A stretch of DNA of 64,000 nucleotides from Pseudomonadota bacterium (GTDB taxonomy: Bacteria > Pseudomonadota > Alphaproteobacteria > Rhizobiales > Devosiaceae): positions 62,001 through 126,000 of the forward strand of contig JAEWBN010000001.1 of the NCBI GenBank assembly GCA_023391095.1, written 5' to 3'. The notes beneath the pieces are model-generated. The model saw nothing but the letters and a program-made list of their open reading frames with translations, was not told the origin of the DNA and made no database searches. Below, one piece after another: positions 16,618-25,928 of this stretch. Made by a program: the position numbers and the translations under genes. Position 1 is the first letter of the stretch; each line of letters begins with the position of its first letter.

Positions 16618-19314
16618 ATGGCGACCAAGAGAATGCTGGTGGATGCCATCCACCCGGAAGAAACACGGATTGTCGTTACCGCAGGTAACCGGCTGGAGGA
16701 GTTCGACTTCGAATCGGCGACCCGCCGCCAGTTGCGGGGCAATATCTACCTCGCAAAGGTCACGCGCGTAGAGCCGTCCCTGCAGGCAGCCTTCGTGGAA
16801 TATGGTGGCAACCGCCACGGTTTCCTCGCATTCAGCGAAATTCATCCTGACTACTACCAGATCCCCGTAGCCGACCGCGAAGCACTGCTGCGCGATGAAG
16901 AGCACGAGGACGATCACCACGAGGAAGCCGAGGAAGGTGCTGCGCCAGCGGCCGAAGCCAATGGTGACGCGGACGGCGACAGCGAAAACGGCGATAGCGA
17001 AGCCAGCCACATCGAGCAGGCTCCCGCCAATAGCGAGCCGGTGGAATCCATCGGTGGCGCGGATGCGCTCGAGGAAGTGCCGGAACGCCGCCGCTCGCAT
17101 CAGCAGCGCCGCCACCAGTACAAGATTCAGGAAGTGATCAAGCGTCGCCAGGTCATGCTGGTGCAGGTGGTCAAGGAAGAGCGCGGCAATAAGGGCGCGG
17201 CTCTCACGACCTATCTGTCGCTCGCTGGCCGTTATTCCGTGCTGATGCCCAATACTGCCCGTGGCGGCGGCATTTCGCGCAAGATCACCAATGCAGCAGA
17301 CCGCAAGCGTCTCAAGGAGATCACGTCCGATCTCGAGGTGCCGCAGGGCATGGGCGTCATTCTGCGCACGGCCGGCGCCTCCCGCACCAAGGCCGAGGTT
17401 AAGCGCGACTTCGAATATCTGATGCGCCTTTGGGAAAGTGTTCGGACGCTGACCCTGCAGAGCCAGGCACCCTGCCTCGTCTACGAGGAAGGCAGCCTCA
17501 TCAAGCGGACCATCCGCGATCTTTACAACAAGGACATCGACGAAGTTCTGGTCGCAGGCGACAATGCCTATCGCGAGGCCAAGGACTTCATGAAGATGAT
17601 CATGCCGTCCCACGCCAAGAACGTGAAGCCGTACTCGGATGAGCAGCCGCTTTTCTCCAAGTTCGGCGTCGAGACCCAGCTCGACCAGATGTTCTCGCCA
17701 ACGGTCACCCTGCCCTCGGGCGGCTATATCGTGATCAACCCGACCGAAGCGCTCGTCTCCATCGACGTCAACTCGGGCCGCTCCACCAAGGAGCACAATA
17801 TCGAGGACACCGCCCTCCAGACCAACCTGGAAGCGGCCGATGAAGTTGCCCGCCAGTTGCGGCTCCGCGACCTGGCTGGCCTGATCGTCATCGACTTCAT
17901 CGACATGATGGAGAATCGCTCCAACCGCGCAGTTGAACGTCGCCTCAAGGATGCCCTCAAGGACGACCGTGCGCGCATCCAGGTCGGCCGCATTTCGCAC
18001 TTCGGCCTCATGGAAATGAGCCGCCAGCGCATCCGCTTTGGTGTCGTTGAAAGCTCCACCCACAAGTGCCCGATCTGTGACGGCACCGGTCTGGTGCGCT
18101 CGACCGAAAGTCTGGCGCTGATGATCATGCGTCACATCGAAGACCACGTCATGCGCAAGCAGGGCCAGTCGATCAATGTGCGGGTGCCGGTCGAGGTTGC
18201 GCTCTACATTCTCAATTTCAAGCGCGACACGCTCACCCAGCTCGAGATCCGCAATAATCTCAGCATCACGATCACGGCCGACAGCAAACTGGCCGGTCAC
18301 GACTTCCACATTGAAAAGGGCGAAGCGCGCGTTTCTGCCTATGCCGATCAGCGCGCTGCCGCGCATGTGCGTGTCGATAGCGCCGTGATCGAAGACGAGG
18401 TTGAGGACGATTCGGCCGTTGAGACCGAAGAGGCCGCCGAAGTGGAAAGCCGCGCTGATGGGGAAGGCGAAGGCAACGGCCGTCGCCGTCGCCGTCGCCG
18501 CCGTCGGGGCGGCCGCAATGGCGAGGCTGGGCCCCAGCAGGAGGCCAACACCGGTGCAAGCGAAACGGACACCGGCGACGAAGCAGAAGCCGAGGATGGC
18601 GACGAAGGCGCCACGCCGCGCCAGGTTGCCGAAGGTGAAGGCGAGGATGGCGAACAGCGCCGTCGCCGCCGCCGTGGCCGTCGTGGCGGCCGCCGCAATC
18701 GTCGTGATGGCGAAAACGGCAATGGTATCGAGGCCGGTGCAGCGGAAGCCGCTGTCGTCGCTCCCGCGGACGCCATTGTCGAGCACGTCGACCTGACGGA
18801 TGCGCCCACAGGGGAAACCGTTGCCGCCTCGCAAGAGGTCGTGGCGGAAGCGGCTCCGGCTGAAAAGCCCAAGCGCACGCGTCGCAAGAAGGTTACGGAA
18901 ACCGAGGAATCGGCTCCCGCTGAGACGACGCCGGTCGCCGCCGAACCTGCTGCCGACGCCGATGCTGACGCGCCCGTGGCGGAGAAGCCCAAGCGCAAGC
19001 CGCGGGCTCGCAAGCCCAAGGCAGAAGCCGCTGAGGCAGCTCCTGAGGCGGCCGTGGCTGAGGCCGCTCCGAGCGAAACCGTTGCGGCCGATACCGCTGC
19101 CGAAGCTCCTGCGGCTGAGGAAAAGAAGCCGGCGCGTACCCGGCGCGTGAAGAAGGAACTGCCGCCCGAAGGCGTCGTGGTGACCTCCAGCACATCGGCC
19201 GCTGAAGCTGAGCCGGTCGTTGCCGCCGAAGGCGAGACAGTGACCGAAGCTGATGCCGAGCCGGAAAAGAAGAAGAAGGTCGGCTGGTGGCAGCGCCGCC
19301 TTGGTCTCGGCTAG
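16618..19314 (+). CDS. rne: ribonuclease E/G
   Basis: 898 residues. The N-terminal catalytic half has the S1 domain (GNIYLAKVTRVEPSLQAAFVEYG), interrupted by an acidic insert (about 95-165) as in other alphaproteobacteria. The DNase-I-like site carries SIDVNSG and VIDFIDM with the Mg-binding Asp residues, and the zinc-link is CPICDGTG. The C-terminal half is low-complexity: arginine blocks ([26 protein letters not shown]) for RNA binding, then Ala/Pro/Glu/Lys repeats, ending VGWWQRRLGLG. It starts mRNA decay and rRNA maturation at the membrane or in condensates. The ATG at 16618 follows GGAG. Confidence 0.96.
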   Translation: MATKRMLVDAIHPEETRIVVTAGNRLEEFDFESATRRQLRGNIYLAKVTRVEPSLQAAFVEYGGNRHGFLAFSEIHPDYYQIPVADREALLRDEEHEDDHHEEAEEGAAPAAEANGDADGDSENGDSEASHIEQAPANSEPVESIGGADALEEVPERRRSHQQRRHQYKIQEVIKRRQVMLVQVVKEERGNKGAALTTYLSLAGRYSVLMPNTARGGGISRKITNAADRKRLKEITSDLEVPQGMGVILRTAGASRTKAEVKRDFEYLMRLWESVRTLTLQSQAPCLVYEEGSLIKRTIRDLYNKDIDEVLVAGDNAYREAKDFMKMIMPSHAKNVKPYSDEQPLFSKFGVETQLDQMFSPTVTLPSGGYIVINPTEALVSIDVNSGRSTKEHNIEDTALQTNLEAADEVARQLRLRDLAGLIVIDFIDMMENRSNRAVERRLKDALKDDRARIQVGRISHFGLMEMSRQRIRFGVVESSTHKCPICDGTGLVRSTESLALMIMRHIEDHVMRKQGQSINVRVPVEVALYILNFKRDTLTQLEIRNNLSITITADSKLAGHDFHIEKGEARVSAYADQRAAAHVRVDSAVIEDEVEDDSAVETEEAAEVESRADGEGEGNGRRRRRRRRRGGRNGEAGPQQEANTGASETDTGDEAEAEDGDEGATPRQVAEGEGEDGEQRRRRRRGRRGGRRNRRDGENGNGIEAGAAEAAVVAPADAIVEHVDLTDAPTGETVAASQEVVAEAAPAEKPKRTRRKKVTETEESAPAETTPVAAEPAADADADAPVAEKPKRKPRARKPKAEAAEAAPEAAVAEAAPSETVAADTAAEAPAAEEKKPARTRRVKKELPPEGVVVTSSTSAAEAEPVVAAEGETVTEADAEPEKKKKVGWWQRRLGLG

Positions 19315-19317
19315 AAA

Positions 19318-19346
19318 AAAAGGGGCGGCCTCCGGGCCGCCCATTT
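19318..19346. terminator. terminator between rne and the aminotransferase gene
   Basis: Stem GGGCGGCC-TCCG-GGCCGCCC (19323-19342), with an A-run at its left, giving poly-U on the minus strand, and a weaker T-rich tail at its right. It serves the convergent genes on both sides. Confidence 0.85.
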
Positions 19347-19350
19347 CGTT

Positions 19351-20499
19351 TCAGCGGTTGAGAAAACCGCGCATCCGCTCCAGCGCCTCTATGATGGTCG
19401 CGCGCGTGCCGGCATAGCTGAAGCGCACATACCGATGCCCATCGATGCGGTCAAAATCGACGCCGGGCGTTGTTGCGACCCCGGCCTCTTCCAGCAGCTT
19501 TTCGGAGAAAGCGAGCGAGTCGTCTGAAAACCGGCTGATATCGGCATAGGCGTAGAACGCGCCGTCCCCAGCACTGGCGAGGTCAAATCCCAAGCTCCGC
19601 AGACCATCAACCAATAGATCGCGGCTTGCCGCATAGCTTGCCTTTTGCGCCTCGCCATAAGCGCGCTCGCCCAACGCAGCGGTGGCTGCGATCTGGCTCA
19701 ACGTGGGCGCGGAAATAAAGAGGTTCTGCTGGAGGATTTCCGCTCGCCTCACCATCTCCTCGGGCAGCACCATCCAGCCGACCCGCCATCCAGTCATGCA
19801 GTGGAATTTTGAGAAACTGTTGATGATGAGAGCCTTGTTGGTCAGCTCAAGCGCACTCACCGATGGGCCTGTATAGTCGAGGCCGTGATAGATTTCGTCG
19901 GAAATGAAGGTCACGCCCAGACGCTCGCAGGTGCGGGCGATGTCGGACAGTCCTTCGCGGTCCACAACGGTCCCGGTGGGATTGGCCGGGCTGGCAAAGA
20001 GGAGCCCGTCAAAGGGCGTCTCGGCATGCGCGGCGGCCAGCTGGTCGCCGGTCAGTCGCCACCCGTTTTCAGGTGTCACCGGAATTTCCACCACTTCGAA
20101 GCCCAGTCCAAGCAGCGTGTTGACATAGGCTGGATAGCCCGGCCGCGTCACCGCAATGCGCGCCCCTGCTCCGAAGGCCGTGTGAAACGCGAGCACGAAG
20201 CCGGCCGACGATCCCATGGTGACAAGAACCCGATCCGGGTCGAGGCTGACCCCATGCTGGCTGGCGTAATAGCCCGCCAGCCCTTGTCGCAGTTCGATCA
20301 GGCCCTTGGCGTTGGTGTATCCCTGAGGCTGCGGAAGAGCTTGGCGGGCTGCGTCGATCACCGCGGGCGCCGGCGGTTGTCCCGGCTCTCCCAACTCAAG
20401 ATGGCAGACCGTGCGCCCTTCAGCCTCCATTGCCTTGGCGCGGCGCAGGATGTCCATGGCGAGAAAGGGCCGCATCTCCTTGGGGCTTTGATCGGTCAT
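19351..20499 (-). CDS. PLP-dependent aminotransferase, class I/II
   Basis: 382 residues of fold-type I. It shows the glycine-rich GSSAGFVLAF, the ASPANPTGTVV motif, SDEIYHGLDY, the PLP lysine in NSFSKFHCMTGWRVGW, and a C-terminal RFSYAGTRATIIEALERM with the carboxylate-binding Arg. It belongs to the aspartate/pyridoxal-phosphate transaminase group, and the exact amino donor cannot be read from sequence. The start is the ATG at 20499, after GGAG; one 33 bases earlier is less likely. Transcribed singly. Confidence 0.9.
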   Translation of the reverse strand: MTDQSPKEMRPFLAMDILRRAKAMEAEGRTVCHLELGEPGQPPAPAVIDAARQALPQPQGYTNAKGLIELRQGLAGYYASQHGVSLDPDRVLVTMGSSAGFVLAFHTAFGAGARIAVTRPGYPAYVNTLLGLGFEVVEIPVTPENGWRLTGDQLAAAHAETPFDGLLFASPANPTGTVVDREGLSDIARTCERLGVTFISDEIYHGLDYTGPSVSALELTNKALIINSFSKFHCMTGWRVGWMVLPEEMVRRAEILQQNLFISAPTLSQIAATAALGERAYGEAQKASYAASRDLLVDGLRSLGFDLASAGDGAFYAYADISRFSDDSLAFSEKLLEEAGVATTPGVDFDRIDGHRYVRFSYAGTRATIIEALERMRGFLNR

Positions 20500-20655
20500 G
20501 GCAATCTCCGGCGCAAAAAGCCGCCTTCGCATGTTTTGCGGCGCGGCTCCAGCCTCAACAACACGTGATGCCCGTCCTCACACCGCGTCAATCGGCGGGT
20601 GCTAGCCTACGGCGATGTCTGCTAGAAGGCAGCCACCGACTCGACGGAGCTCCGC

Positions 20656-21510
20656 ATGAACCGCTTATCCATTGTTCTGGCCCTTGTGGCAGGCCTTCTG
20701 GCCGGAGCGCTCGGGTATTCGCTCCTTGATCGGCAGCAACCTCAGGTTGACGCCGTGGCCGTCCGCGCCATTGTGGATGAAGCGCTCGCCGAGCGGGACG
20801 CCGCGGCACCGGCCCCTGTCGAAAGCGTTGCAGCGCTCGATCCGGCAGACATCAATCCGATGATCGAAGACTTCCTGATGAGCGACCCCAAACTGCTCCA
20901 GCGTATGTCCGTGGCCCTCGAAGACATGCTCCGTACCGAGGAGCAGGGCCGCGTGCAATCCATGCTCACCGAATACAACGACAAGATCTACGGCGCGATG
21001 GGCGACGTGGTCCTCGGCAATCCCGATGGCGACGTCACGCTGGTCGAGTTCTTCGATTACAATTGCGGCTATTGCCGCACGGCCCTGCCCGATCTGGCGG
21101 CCTTGCTGGCCGAGGATCCAAACCTCAAGGTGATCCTTAAGGAATTCCCTATCCTTTCGAACGAATCCATCGACGCGGCGCGCGTGGCCGTGCTCGTGGG
21201 TCAGGCCGATGTTGACTACTGGGCGTTCCACGAAGCCCTGTTCACCAGCCGGGGCAAGGTCGACAAGTCCGTGGCCCTTTCCGCTGCTGCCGATCTGGGG
21301 CTCTCGTCGGTTGATCTCGAGCTGCGCATGGGCGACCCCGTCGTCGGCGAAACCATTCAGCGCTCTTATGAAATAGCCCAGGCACTGGGTATCAGCGGCA
21401 CGCCGACCTATATCATCGGCAATGAGATCATCCCCGGCGCCATTGGCGTCGACGAACTGCGCAGCCGCATCGCGAACCTGCGGGAGTGTGGCGACACCCA
21501 ATGCAGCTAG
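20656..21510 (+). CDS. DsbA family thiol-disulfide oxidoreductase
   Basis: 284 residues with an N-terminal signal anchor (LSIVLALVAGLLAGALGYSLL). An N-terminal oligomerisation-type helix region (about 50-110) resembles that of ScsC-like proteins. The thioredoxin fold then starts VTLVEFFDYNCGYCRTALPD with the CGYC active site, and has the cis-Pro loop in GISGTPTYIIGNEIIPG. It should act in the periplasm as an oxidase or isomerase of secreted proteins. GGAG lies six bases before the ATG. It heads the conserved block dsbA-like, aroQ, accB, accC. Confidence 0.92.
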   Translation: MNRLSIVLALVAGLLAGALGYSLLDRQQPQVDAVAVRAIVDEALAERDAAAPAPVESVAALDPADINPMIEDFLMSDPKLLQRMSVALEDMLRTEEQGRVQSMLTEYNDKIYGAMGDVVLGNPDGDVTLVEFFDYNCGYCRTALPDLAALLAEDPNLKVILKEFPILSNESIDAARVAVLVGQADVDYWAFHEALFTSRGKVDKSVALSAAADLGLSSVDLELRMGDPVVGETIQRSYEIAQALGISGTPTYIIGNEIIPGAIGVDELRSRIANLRECGDTQCS

Positions 21511-21590
21511 GCCCCACGCTAGCCTTTTCGGTGCATTTCGTGTAACCGCCCTTGCGCCGGACGAAACCCCCGGTGCACAAGGCTTGGATC

Positions 21591-22028
21591 ATGGCTAAAC
21601 GCGTTCTCGTCCTCAACGGCCCGAACCTCAACTTGCTCGGCACGCGCGAGCCGGGAACCTATGGTTCGGAAACCCTCAAGGACATTGAGGCGCTCTGCAA
21701 GGCAACCGCGCAGGAAATGGGTCTGGTGCTCGATTTCCGCCAGTCCAACCATGAGGGCGAGCTGGTCACCTGGATCCAGGATGCCCGCAAGACCGCCGAT
21801 GGCATCGTGATCAATCCGGCGGCCTATTCGCATACTTCCGTAGCCATTCACGACGCCCTGCGGGCCGTCGGCCTGCCCACGGCGGAAGTCCATCTCACCA
21901 ATATCCACCAACGCGAACCGTTCCGGCACCATTCCTATGTGTCGAGTGTCGCCTTTGGCGTCATTTGCGGCTTCGGTTCGCTGGGGTATAAGCTGGCCCT
22001 TCACGGTTTGGCCGAAAAACTCAAATAA
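21591..22028 (+). CDS. aroQ: 3-dehydroquinate dehydratase, type II
   Basis: 145 residues, the usual length. The active-site segments are [17 protein letters not shown] (catalytic Tyr and Arg), [13 protein letters not shown] and [20 protein letters not shown] (catalytic His). It converts 3-dehydroquinate to 3-dehydroshikimate in the shikimate pathway. The ATG at 21591 is chosen by homology; no strong ribosome site is visible. The biotin carboxyl carrier gene follows after 34 bp, as in many Rhizobiales. Confidence 0.96.
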   Translation: MAKRVLVLNGPNLNLLGTREPGTYGSETLKDIEALCKATAQEMGLVLDFRQSNHEGELVTWIQDARKTADGIVINPAAYSHTSVAIHDALRAVGLPTAEVHLTNIHQREPFRHHSYVSSVAFGVICGFGSLGYKLALHGLAEKLK

Positions 22029-22062
22029 TGCGTCGACGCAAGAAGACGGGAGAATAACAGGA

Positions 22063-22563
22063 ATGACGAAGTCATCGCAGGTGGATCAGGACCTGATCCG
22101 CGCCATCGCCGAATTGCTCAACAAGGAAAATCTCGCCGAGATCGAGATCGAGCAGGAGGATCTGCGGGTTCGCGTCACCCGGTCCTACCCCAACGAAGCG
22201 CCGACCTATGCGGCTCCAATGCAGTATATGGCTGCCCCTGCTGCGCCAGCCGCACCGAGCGCGCCCGCCGCTGCAGCCGGCTCCGTGCCCGCCGCAGCGC
22301 CCGCCAAGGCCGAAGATCTTGCGTCCAATCCCGGCACCCTGACCTCGCCCATGGTTGGTACCGCCTATCGCTCGCCCGAGCCGGGCAAGGCTGCCTTTGT
22401 GGAAGTCGGTACCAAGGTCTCCGAGGGCCAGACCGTCCTCATCATCGAAGCGATGAAGACCATGAACCAGATTCCCGCGCACCGGTCCGGCACCATCACG
22501 CGTATTCTCGTGGAAGATGCCCAGCCGGTCGAATATGGCGAGCCGCTCGTCGTCATCGAGTAA
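22063..22563 (+). CDS. accB: biotin carboxyl carrier protein of acetyl-CoA carboxylase
   Basis: 166 residues. The N-terminal 50 residues form the conserved helical/strand part ([30 protein letters not shown]). A flexible Ala/Pro linker (about 55-95) follows, then the biotinyl domain with the biotin-accepting Lys in EAMKTMNQI and the protruding-thumb region before it. It carries CO2 between biotin carboxylase (AccC, encoded 12 bp downstream) and carboxyltransferase (AccAD, not in the window) in fatty-acid synthesis. Confidence 0.97.
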   Translation: MTKSSQVDQDLIRAIAELLNKENLAEIEIEQEDLRVRVTRSYPNEAPTYAAPMQYMAAPAAPAAPSAPAAAAGSVPAAAPAKAEDLASNPGTLTSPMVGTAYRSPEPGKAAFVEVGTKVSEGQTVLIIEAMKTMNQIPAHRSGTITRILVEDAQPVEYGEPLVVIE

Positions 22564-22575
22564 AGGGGACTTTCC

Positions 22576-23922
22576 ATGTTCCAGAAGGTCCTGATCGCCA
22601 ATCGCGGCGAAATCGCCCTGCGCATTCTGCGCGCCTGCAAGGAAATGGGCATCCAGACCGTTGCAGTCCATTCGACGGCCGACGCCAATGCCATGCATGT
22701 GCGTCTTGCCGACGAGAGCGTCTGCATCGGTCCGAATTCCGCCCGCGATAGCTATCTCAATATCCCCTCGCTTCTGGCCGCCTGTGAAATCACCGGCGCC
22801 GACGCGGTCCACCCGGGCTACGGCTTCCTTTCGGAAAACGCCCGCTTCGCCAAGATTCTCGAAGAGCACAAGGTGACCTTTATCGGTCCCTCCGCGCATC
22901 ACATCGAAATCATGGGCGACAAGATCACGGCCAAGAAGACCGCGGTCGAGTTGGGCATTCCAGTCGTTCCGGGGTCCGCGGGTGCCGTGGAAACCGAGCA
23001 GCAGGCGCTCAAGACCGCCAAGGAAATCGGCTATCCTGTGCTGATCAAGGCAACCGCCGGTGGCGGTGGCCGCGGCATGAAGGTGGCGCAGTCGGAGTCC
23101 GAGCTTCTGGTGGCCTGGTCGACCGCTCGTTCCGAAGCCAAGGCGGCCTTTGGCAACGACTCGGTCTACATGGAAAAGTATCTCGGCAAGCCGCGCCACA
23201 TCGAAGTGCAGGTGCTGGGCGATGGCCAGGGCAATGCCGTCCATCTGGGTGTTCGCGACTGCTCGCTGCAGCGTCGTCACCAGAAGGTCTGGGAAGAAGC
23301 TGGCGGCCCGACGATTCTGCCGGAAGAGCGCGACCGCATCGGCGAGATTTGCGCTTCGGCCATGCGCAAGCTGAAATACTCCGGCGCTGGCACGATCGAG
23401 TTCCTGTACGAGAACGGCGAGTTCTATTTCATCGAAATGAACACTCGTCTGCAGGTGGAGCACCCGGTCACCGAGCGCATCACCGGCATCGACATCGTCT
23501 ATGAACAGATCCGCGTGGCATCGGGCGAAAAGCTGTCGATGACGCAGGATCAGATCCAGTTCTATGGCCATGCGATCGAAGTACGCATCAATGCCGAGGA
23601 TCCGCAGACCTTCGCACCCTCACCGGGCACGATCACCTTCTACCATCCGGCAGGCGGCGTCGGCATCCGCGTCGATTCGGCGGTCTATCAGGGCTACAAG
23701 ATTCCGCCCTATTACGACTCGCTGATCGGCAAGCTCATCGTCTACGGCCGTACGCGCGAGGAATGCCTCAAGCGCCTTGGCCGCGCTGTGGATGAGTTCG
23801 TTATTGACGGCGTCAAGACCACCCTGCCCCTGTTCCAACGCCTGATGAAGGAGCCGGACATCCTGGCCGGGAATTACGACATCCACTGGCTGGAAAAATT
23901 CCTGGCCAACAACAAGGCCTGA
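22576..23922 (+). CDS. accC: acetyl-CoA carboxylase, biotin carboxylase subunit
   Basis: 448 residues, standard length. The N-domain starts KVLIANRGEIALRILRACKE. The ATP-grasp domain has the glycine-rich KATAGGGGRGMKV loop, HIEVQVLGD, and EFLYENGEFYFIEMNTRLQVEHPVTE with the Mg ligands and catalytic Arg. The C-terminal domain completes the enzyme. It carboxylates biotin on AccB with bicarbonate and ATP. The accBC transcript is closed by the terminator just downstream. Confidence 0.98.
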   Translation: MFQKVLIANRGEIALRILRACKEMGIQTVAVHSTADANAMHVRLADESVCIGPNSARDSYLNIPSLLAACEITGADAVHPGYGFLSENARFAKILEEHKVTFIGPSAHHIEIMGDKITAKKTAVELGIPVVPGSAGAVETEQQALKTAKEIGYPVLIKATAGGGGRGMKVAQSESELLVAWSTARSEAKAAFGNDSVYMEKYLGKPRHIEVQVLGDGQGNAVHLGVRDCSLQRRHQKVWEEAGGPTILPEERDRIGEICASAMRKLKYSGAGTIEFLYENGEFYFIEMNTRLQVEHPVTERITGIDIVYEQIRVASGEKLSMTQDQIQFYGHAIEVRINAEDPQTFAPSPGTITFYHPAGGVGIRVDSAVYQGYKIPPYYDSLIGKLIVYGRTREECLKRLGRAVDEFVIDGVKTTLPLFQRLMKEPDILAGNYDIHWLEKFLANNKA

Positions 23923-23928
23923 CATTGA

Positions 23929-23954
23929 GGGGCGCGTCGGCGCCCCTTATCTTT
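23929..23954 (+). terminator. terminator after accC
   Basis: GGGGCGC-GTCG-GCGCCCC (23929-23946) followed by TTATCTTT. It begins six bases after the accC stop and ends six bases before the aat start codon, so aat must depend on read-through or on a promoter inside accC. Confidence 0.8.
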
Positions 23955-23959
23955 GCACC

Positions 23960-24595
23960 ATGGCCCGCCCCACCGACCCTTTCACCGTCGACATCACACC
24001 CGATCTGATCATCCGCGCCTATCGCGCCGGCATCTTCCCTATGGCCGAGGACGCGGCGGACGAGAATCTGTTCTGGGTGAGCCCGGAGGAGCGTGGCATC
24101 ATGCCGCTCGACGGGTTTCACGCGTCCAAGAGCCTGCGCAAGGCGATGCGCCGCACCCCCTGGCAAATCCGCGTCGATACCGACTGGGATGGCGTGGTCG
24201 AAGGGTGTGCGACTGTCGGCGAGGATAGGCACACGACCTGGATCAACGGCACGATCCGTTCGGTCTATGGCGAACTGTTCCGTCGTGGCGTCGCCCATAC
24301 CGTTGAAGCCTGGGACGGCGCCGACCTTGTGGGTGGGCTTTACGGACTTTCCATCGGCGCGGCATTTTTCGGCGAGTCGATGTTCCACAGGCGCACCGAC
24401 GCGTCCAAGATGGCCATGGCCCATCTCGTCGAAAGGCTCAACGTCGGCGGCTATCGCCTGCTCGACACCCAGTTTCTCACCGATCATCTGGCCTCTCTGG
24501 GCGGGATCGAAATTTCGCGCGCCGAATATGAAGACCGGCTGGCCGACGCCGTCACCGCTGAGAGCGACTGGACAGAATGGGACAGGACTCAATGA
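23960..24595 (+). CDS. aat: leucyl/phenylalanyl-tRNA--protein transferase
   Basis: 211 residues. The family blocks are LIIRAYRAGIFPMAED near the N-terminus, FWVSPEERGIMPLDGFHASKSLRK, GLYGLSIGAAFFGESMFHRRTDASKMAMAHLVERL and LLDTQFLTDHLASLGG. It adds Leu or Phe to N-terminal Lys/Arg of proteins, creating N-degrons delivered by ClpS to ClpAP, both also encoded in this window. The next gene overlaps it by ATGA (24592-24595). Confidence 0.96.
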   Translation: MARPTDPFTVDITPDLIIRAYRAGIFPMAEDAADENLFWVSPEERGIMPLDGFHASKSLRKAMRRTPWQIRVDTDWDGVVEGCATVGEDRHTTWINGTIRSVYGELFRRGVAHTVEAWDGADLVGGLYGLSIGAAFFGESMFHRRTDASKMAMAHLVERLNVGGYRLLDTQFLTDHLASLGGIEISRAEYEDRLADAVTAESDWTEWDRTQ

Positions 24596-25368
24596 CCAAA
24601 CCCGAAAGTCTCCCCGAAAGCTTCAGCCCTCTGCGTGACCTCGACTGGACCGAAATCACCGTCGGCCAATCTGGGTCCGATGTGTGGCGCATCGCGCTCG
24701 GCGACGGCAACCACGTCTTTCTCAAATCCGAGCCGGTTCATCCACACGCCGAGTTGCCCGGCGAAATCGAGCGCCTGAATTGGCTGACACGCATGGGTTT
24801 CAAGGCGCCGCGCGTGATCGACGCGGAACAGGACAGCGAGCGGATTTGGCTGTTGATGAGCGCGGTTCCCGGAAAAGACCTCACCCATTATATCGACCGC
24901 CCCACCGAGTTCGTTCGCGCCTACGCCCAGGGCCTCAAGCGCATGCACGCCCTCGATCCTGCCCATTGCCCGTTCGACCACAGTATTGACGCTCAGCTGG
25001 AAAAAGGCGCTGCGCGCGTTGCGGCCGGCCTCGTCGATGAGGACGATTTCGATACCGCCCGGCGCGGCTGGACCGCCAAGCAGGTTCTCGATTGGCTCCT
25101 TGCCAATAGTCCCGAAGCCGAAGAGCTCATCGTGACGCATGGCGACGCCTCCACACCCAATATTCTCGCGGATGGCGGGCGGTTTTCCGGCATGGTCGAT
25201 TGCGGCCGCATGGGCCGCGCCGATGTGTGGCAGGACCTGGCCCTGGCCTGCCGCAGCATCGCTTTCAACGTTGGCGAACAGCACATCACCGAATTTCTAC
25301 GTGCCTATGGCGCAGAGTGGGACGAGGCCAGGTACCGGTTCTATTGCACGCTGGACGAGCTCTTCTAG
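24592..25368 (+). CDS. APH(3')-like aminoglycoside/small-molecule phosphotransferase
   Basis: 258 residues with a protein-kinase-like fold. VFLKSEP holds the ATP-binding Lys. The catalytic loop THGDASTPNIL supplies Asp and Asn, and the metal-binding segment MVDCGRMGRADVWQDLAL is close to the wording of APH(3') enzymes (IDCGRLGVADRYQDIAL type). Aminoglycoside phosphorylation is possible, but chromosomal relatives may act on other hydroxylated metabolites. It is translationally coupled to aat by ATGA, which suggests a stable housekeeping position rather than recent resistance acquisition. Confidence 0.8.
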   Translation: MTKPESLPESFSPLRDLDWTEITVGQSGSDVWRIALGDGNHVFLKSEPVHPHAELPGEIERLNWLTRMGFKAPRVIDAEQDSERIWLLMSAVPGKDLTHYIDRPTEFVRAYAQGLKRMHALDPAHCPFDHSIDAQLEKGAARVAAGLVDEDDFDTARRGWTAKQVLDWLLANSPEAEELIVTHGDASTPNILADGGRFSGMVDCGRMGRADVWQDLALACRSIAFNVGEQHITEFLRAYGAEWDEARYRFYCTLDELF

Positions 25369-25868
25369 CCCTTGTCCACGAGTTTGAACGCCAGCGAAGT
25401 CACCCACTCATCCAGGTTCGGGTGCTCCACCGGGTCGCTCTCGTAGATTTCCAGTCGGCAGGCAAAATGGTCGCCATCGCCCTTAGGCACCATGTCCATC
25501 GGTCGGCCTGTTAGGCCAATCCAGCCGATCAGCATAGCGGTTGCGTCGATAAGCTTATCGGGATGGCCGATCCAGGTGACTTCCGCAAATTGCCCGCCCG
25601 GCAAAACGGCATTGCGCACCGCGCCGTCGTCCGGCCCAGGCCCACTCACTGCAATGCCGGCCTCCACGTCGAGGGTTCCGGCCATGTCGATACGCCGGTA
25701 GTTGTAGAAGGCATCGCCAACCGGCGTCAGGCCGTGGCGTTCGAGATAGGCAAAGAGCAGCGGAAAGCCGTCATTGGCGGGTCGCTGCATCTGCTGCATC
25801 GTCACCGTGAAAGGCACGTAGATATAATTCTGGGCCTGGCGCGTCCGAATTTCAGGCAAGTTCAACAT
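25365..25868 (-). CDS. GyrI-like / AraC effector-binding domain protein
   Basis: 167 residues with the SHS2-type small-molecule-binding arrangement. The N-terminal strand (QNYIYVPFTVTMQQMQRPANDGFPLLFAYLERHGL) is followed by a central AFYNYRRIDMAGTLDVEAGIAVSGP and a C-terminal segment ending in an acidic EIYESDPVEHPNLDEW. Stand-alone members bind or hydrolyse small ligands; here there is no DNA-binding domain. AGGGAGAAACGACC precedes the ATG. The gene ends inside the last codon of the convergent APH-like gene (4-bp overlap). Confidence 0.8.
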   Translation of the reverse strand: MLNLPEIRTRQAQNYIYVPFTVTMQQMQRPANDGFPLLFAYLERHGLTPVGDAFYNYRRIDMAGTLDVEAGIAVSGPGPDDGAVRNAVLPGGQFAEVTWIGHPDKLIDATAMLIGWIGLTGRPMDMVPKGDGDHFACRLEIYESDPVEHPNLDEWVTSLAFKLVDKG

Positions 25869-25928
25869 GGTCGTTTCTCCCTTTGTCGGGAAGACAACGA
25901 ACGGCCGAAGCAGATTTCGACAAAAAAT

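Noticed and set aside
16561..19344. Very long open frame antisense to rne (927 codons)
   Set aside because: It mirrors rne codon for codon; the apparent protein is the usual high-GC antisense artefact with no start signal and no domain.
22072..23571. 499-codon open frame antisense to accBC
   Set aside because: Shadow of accB and accC, which have full catalytic motifs.
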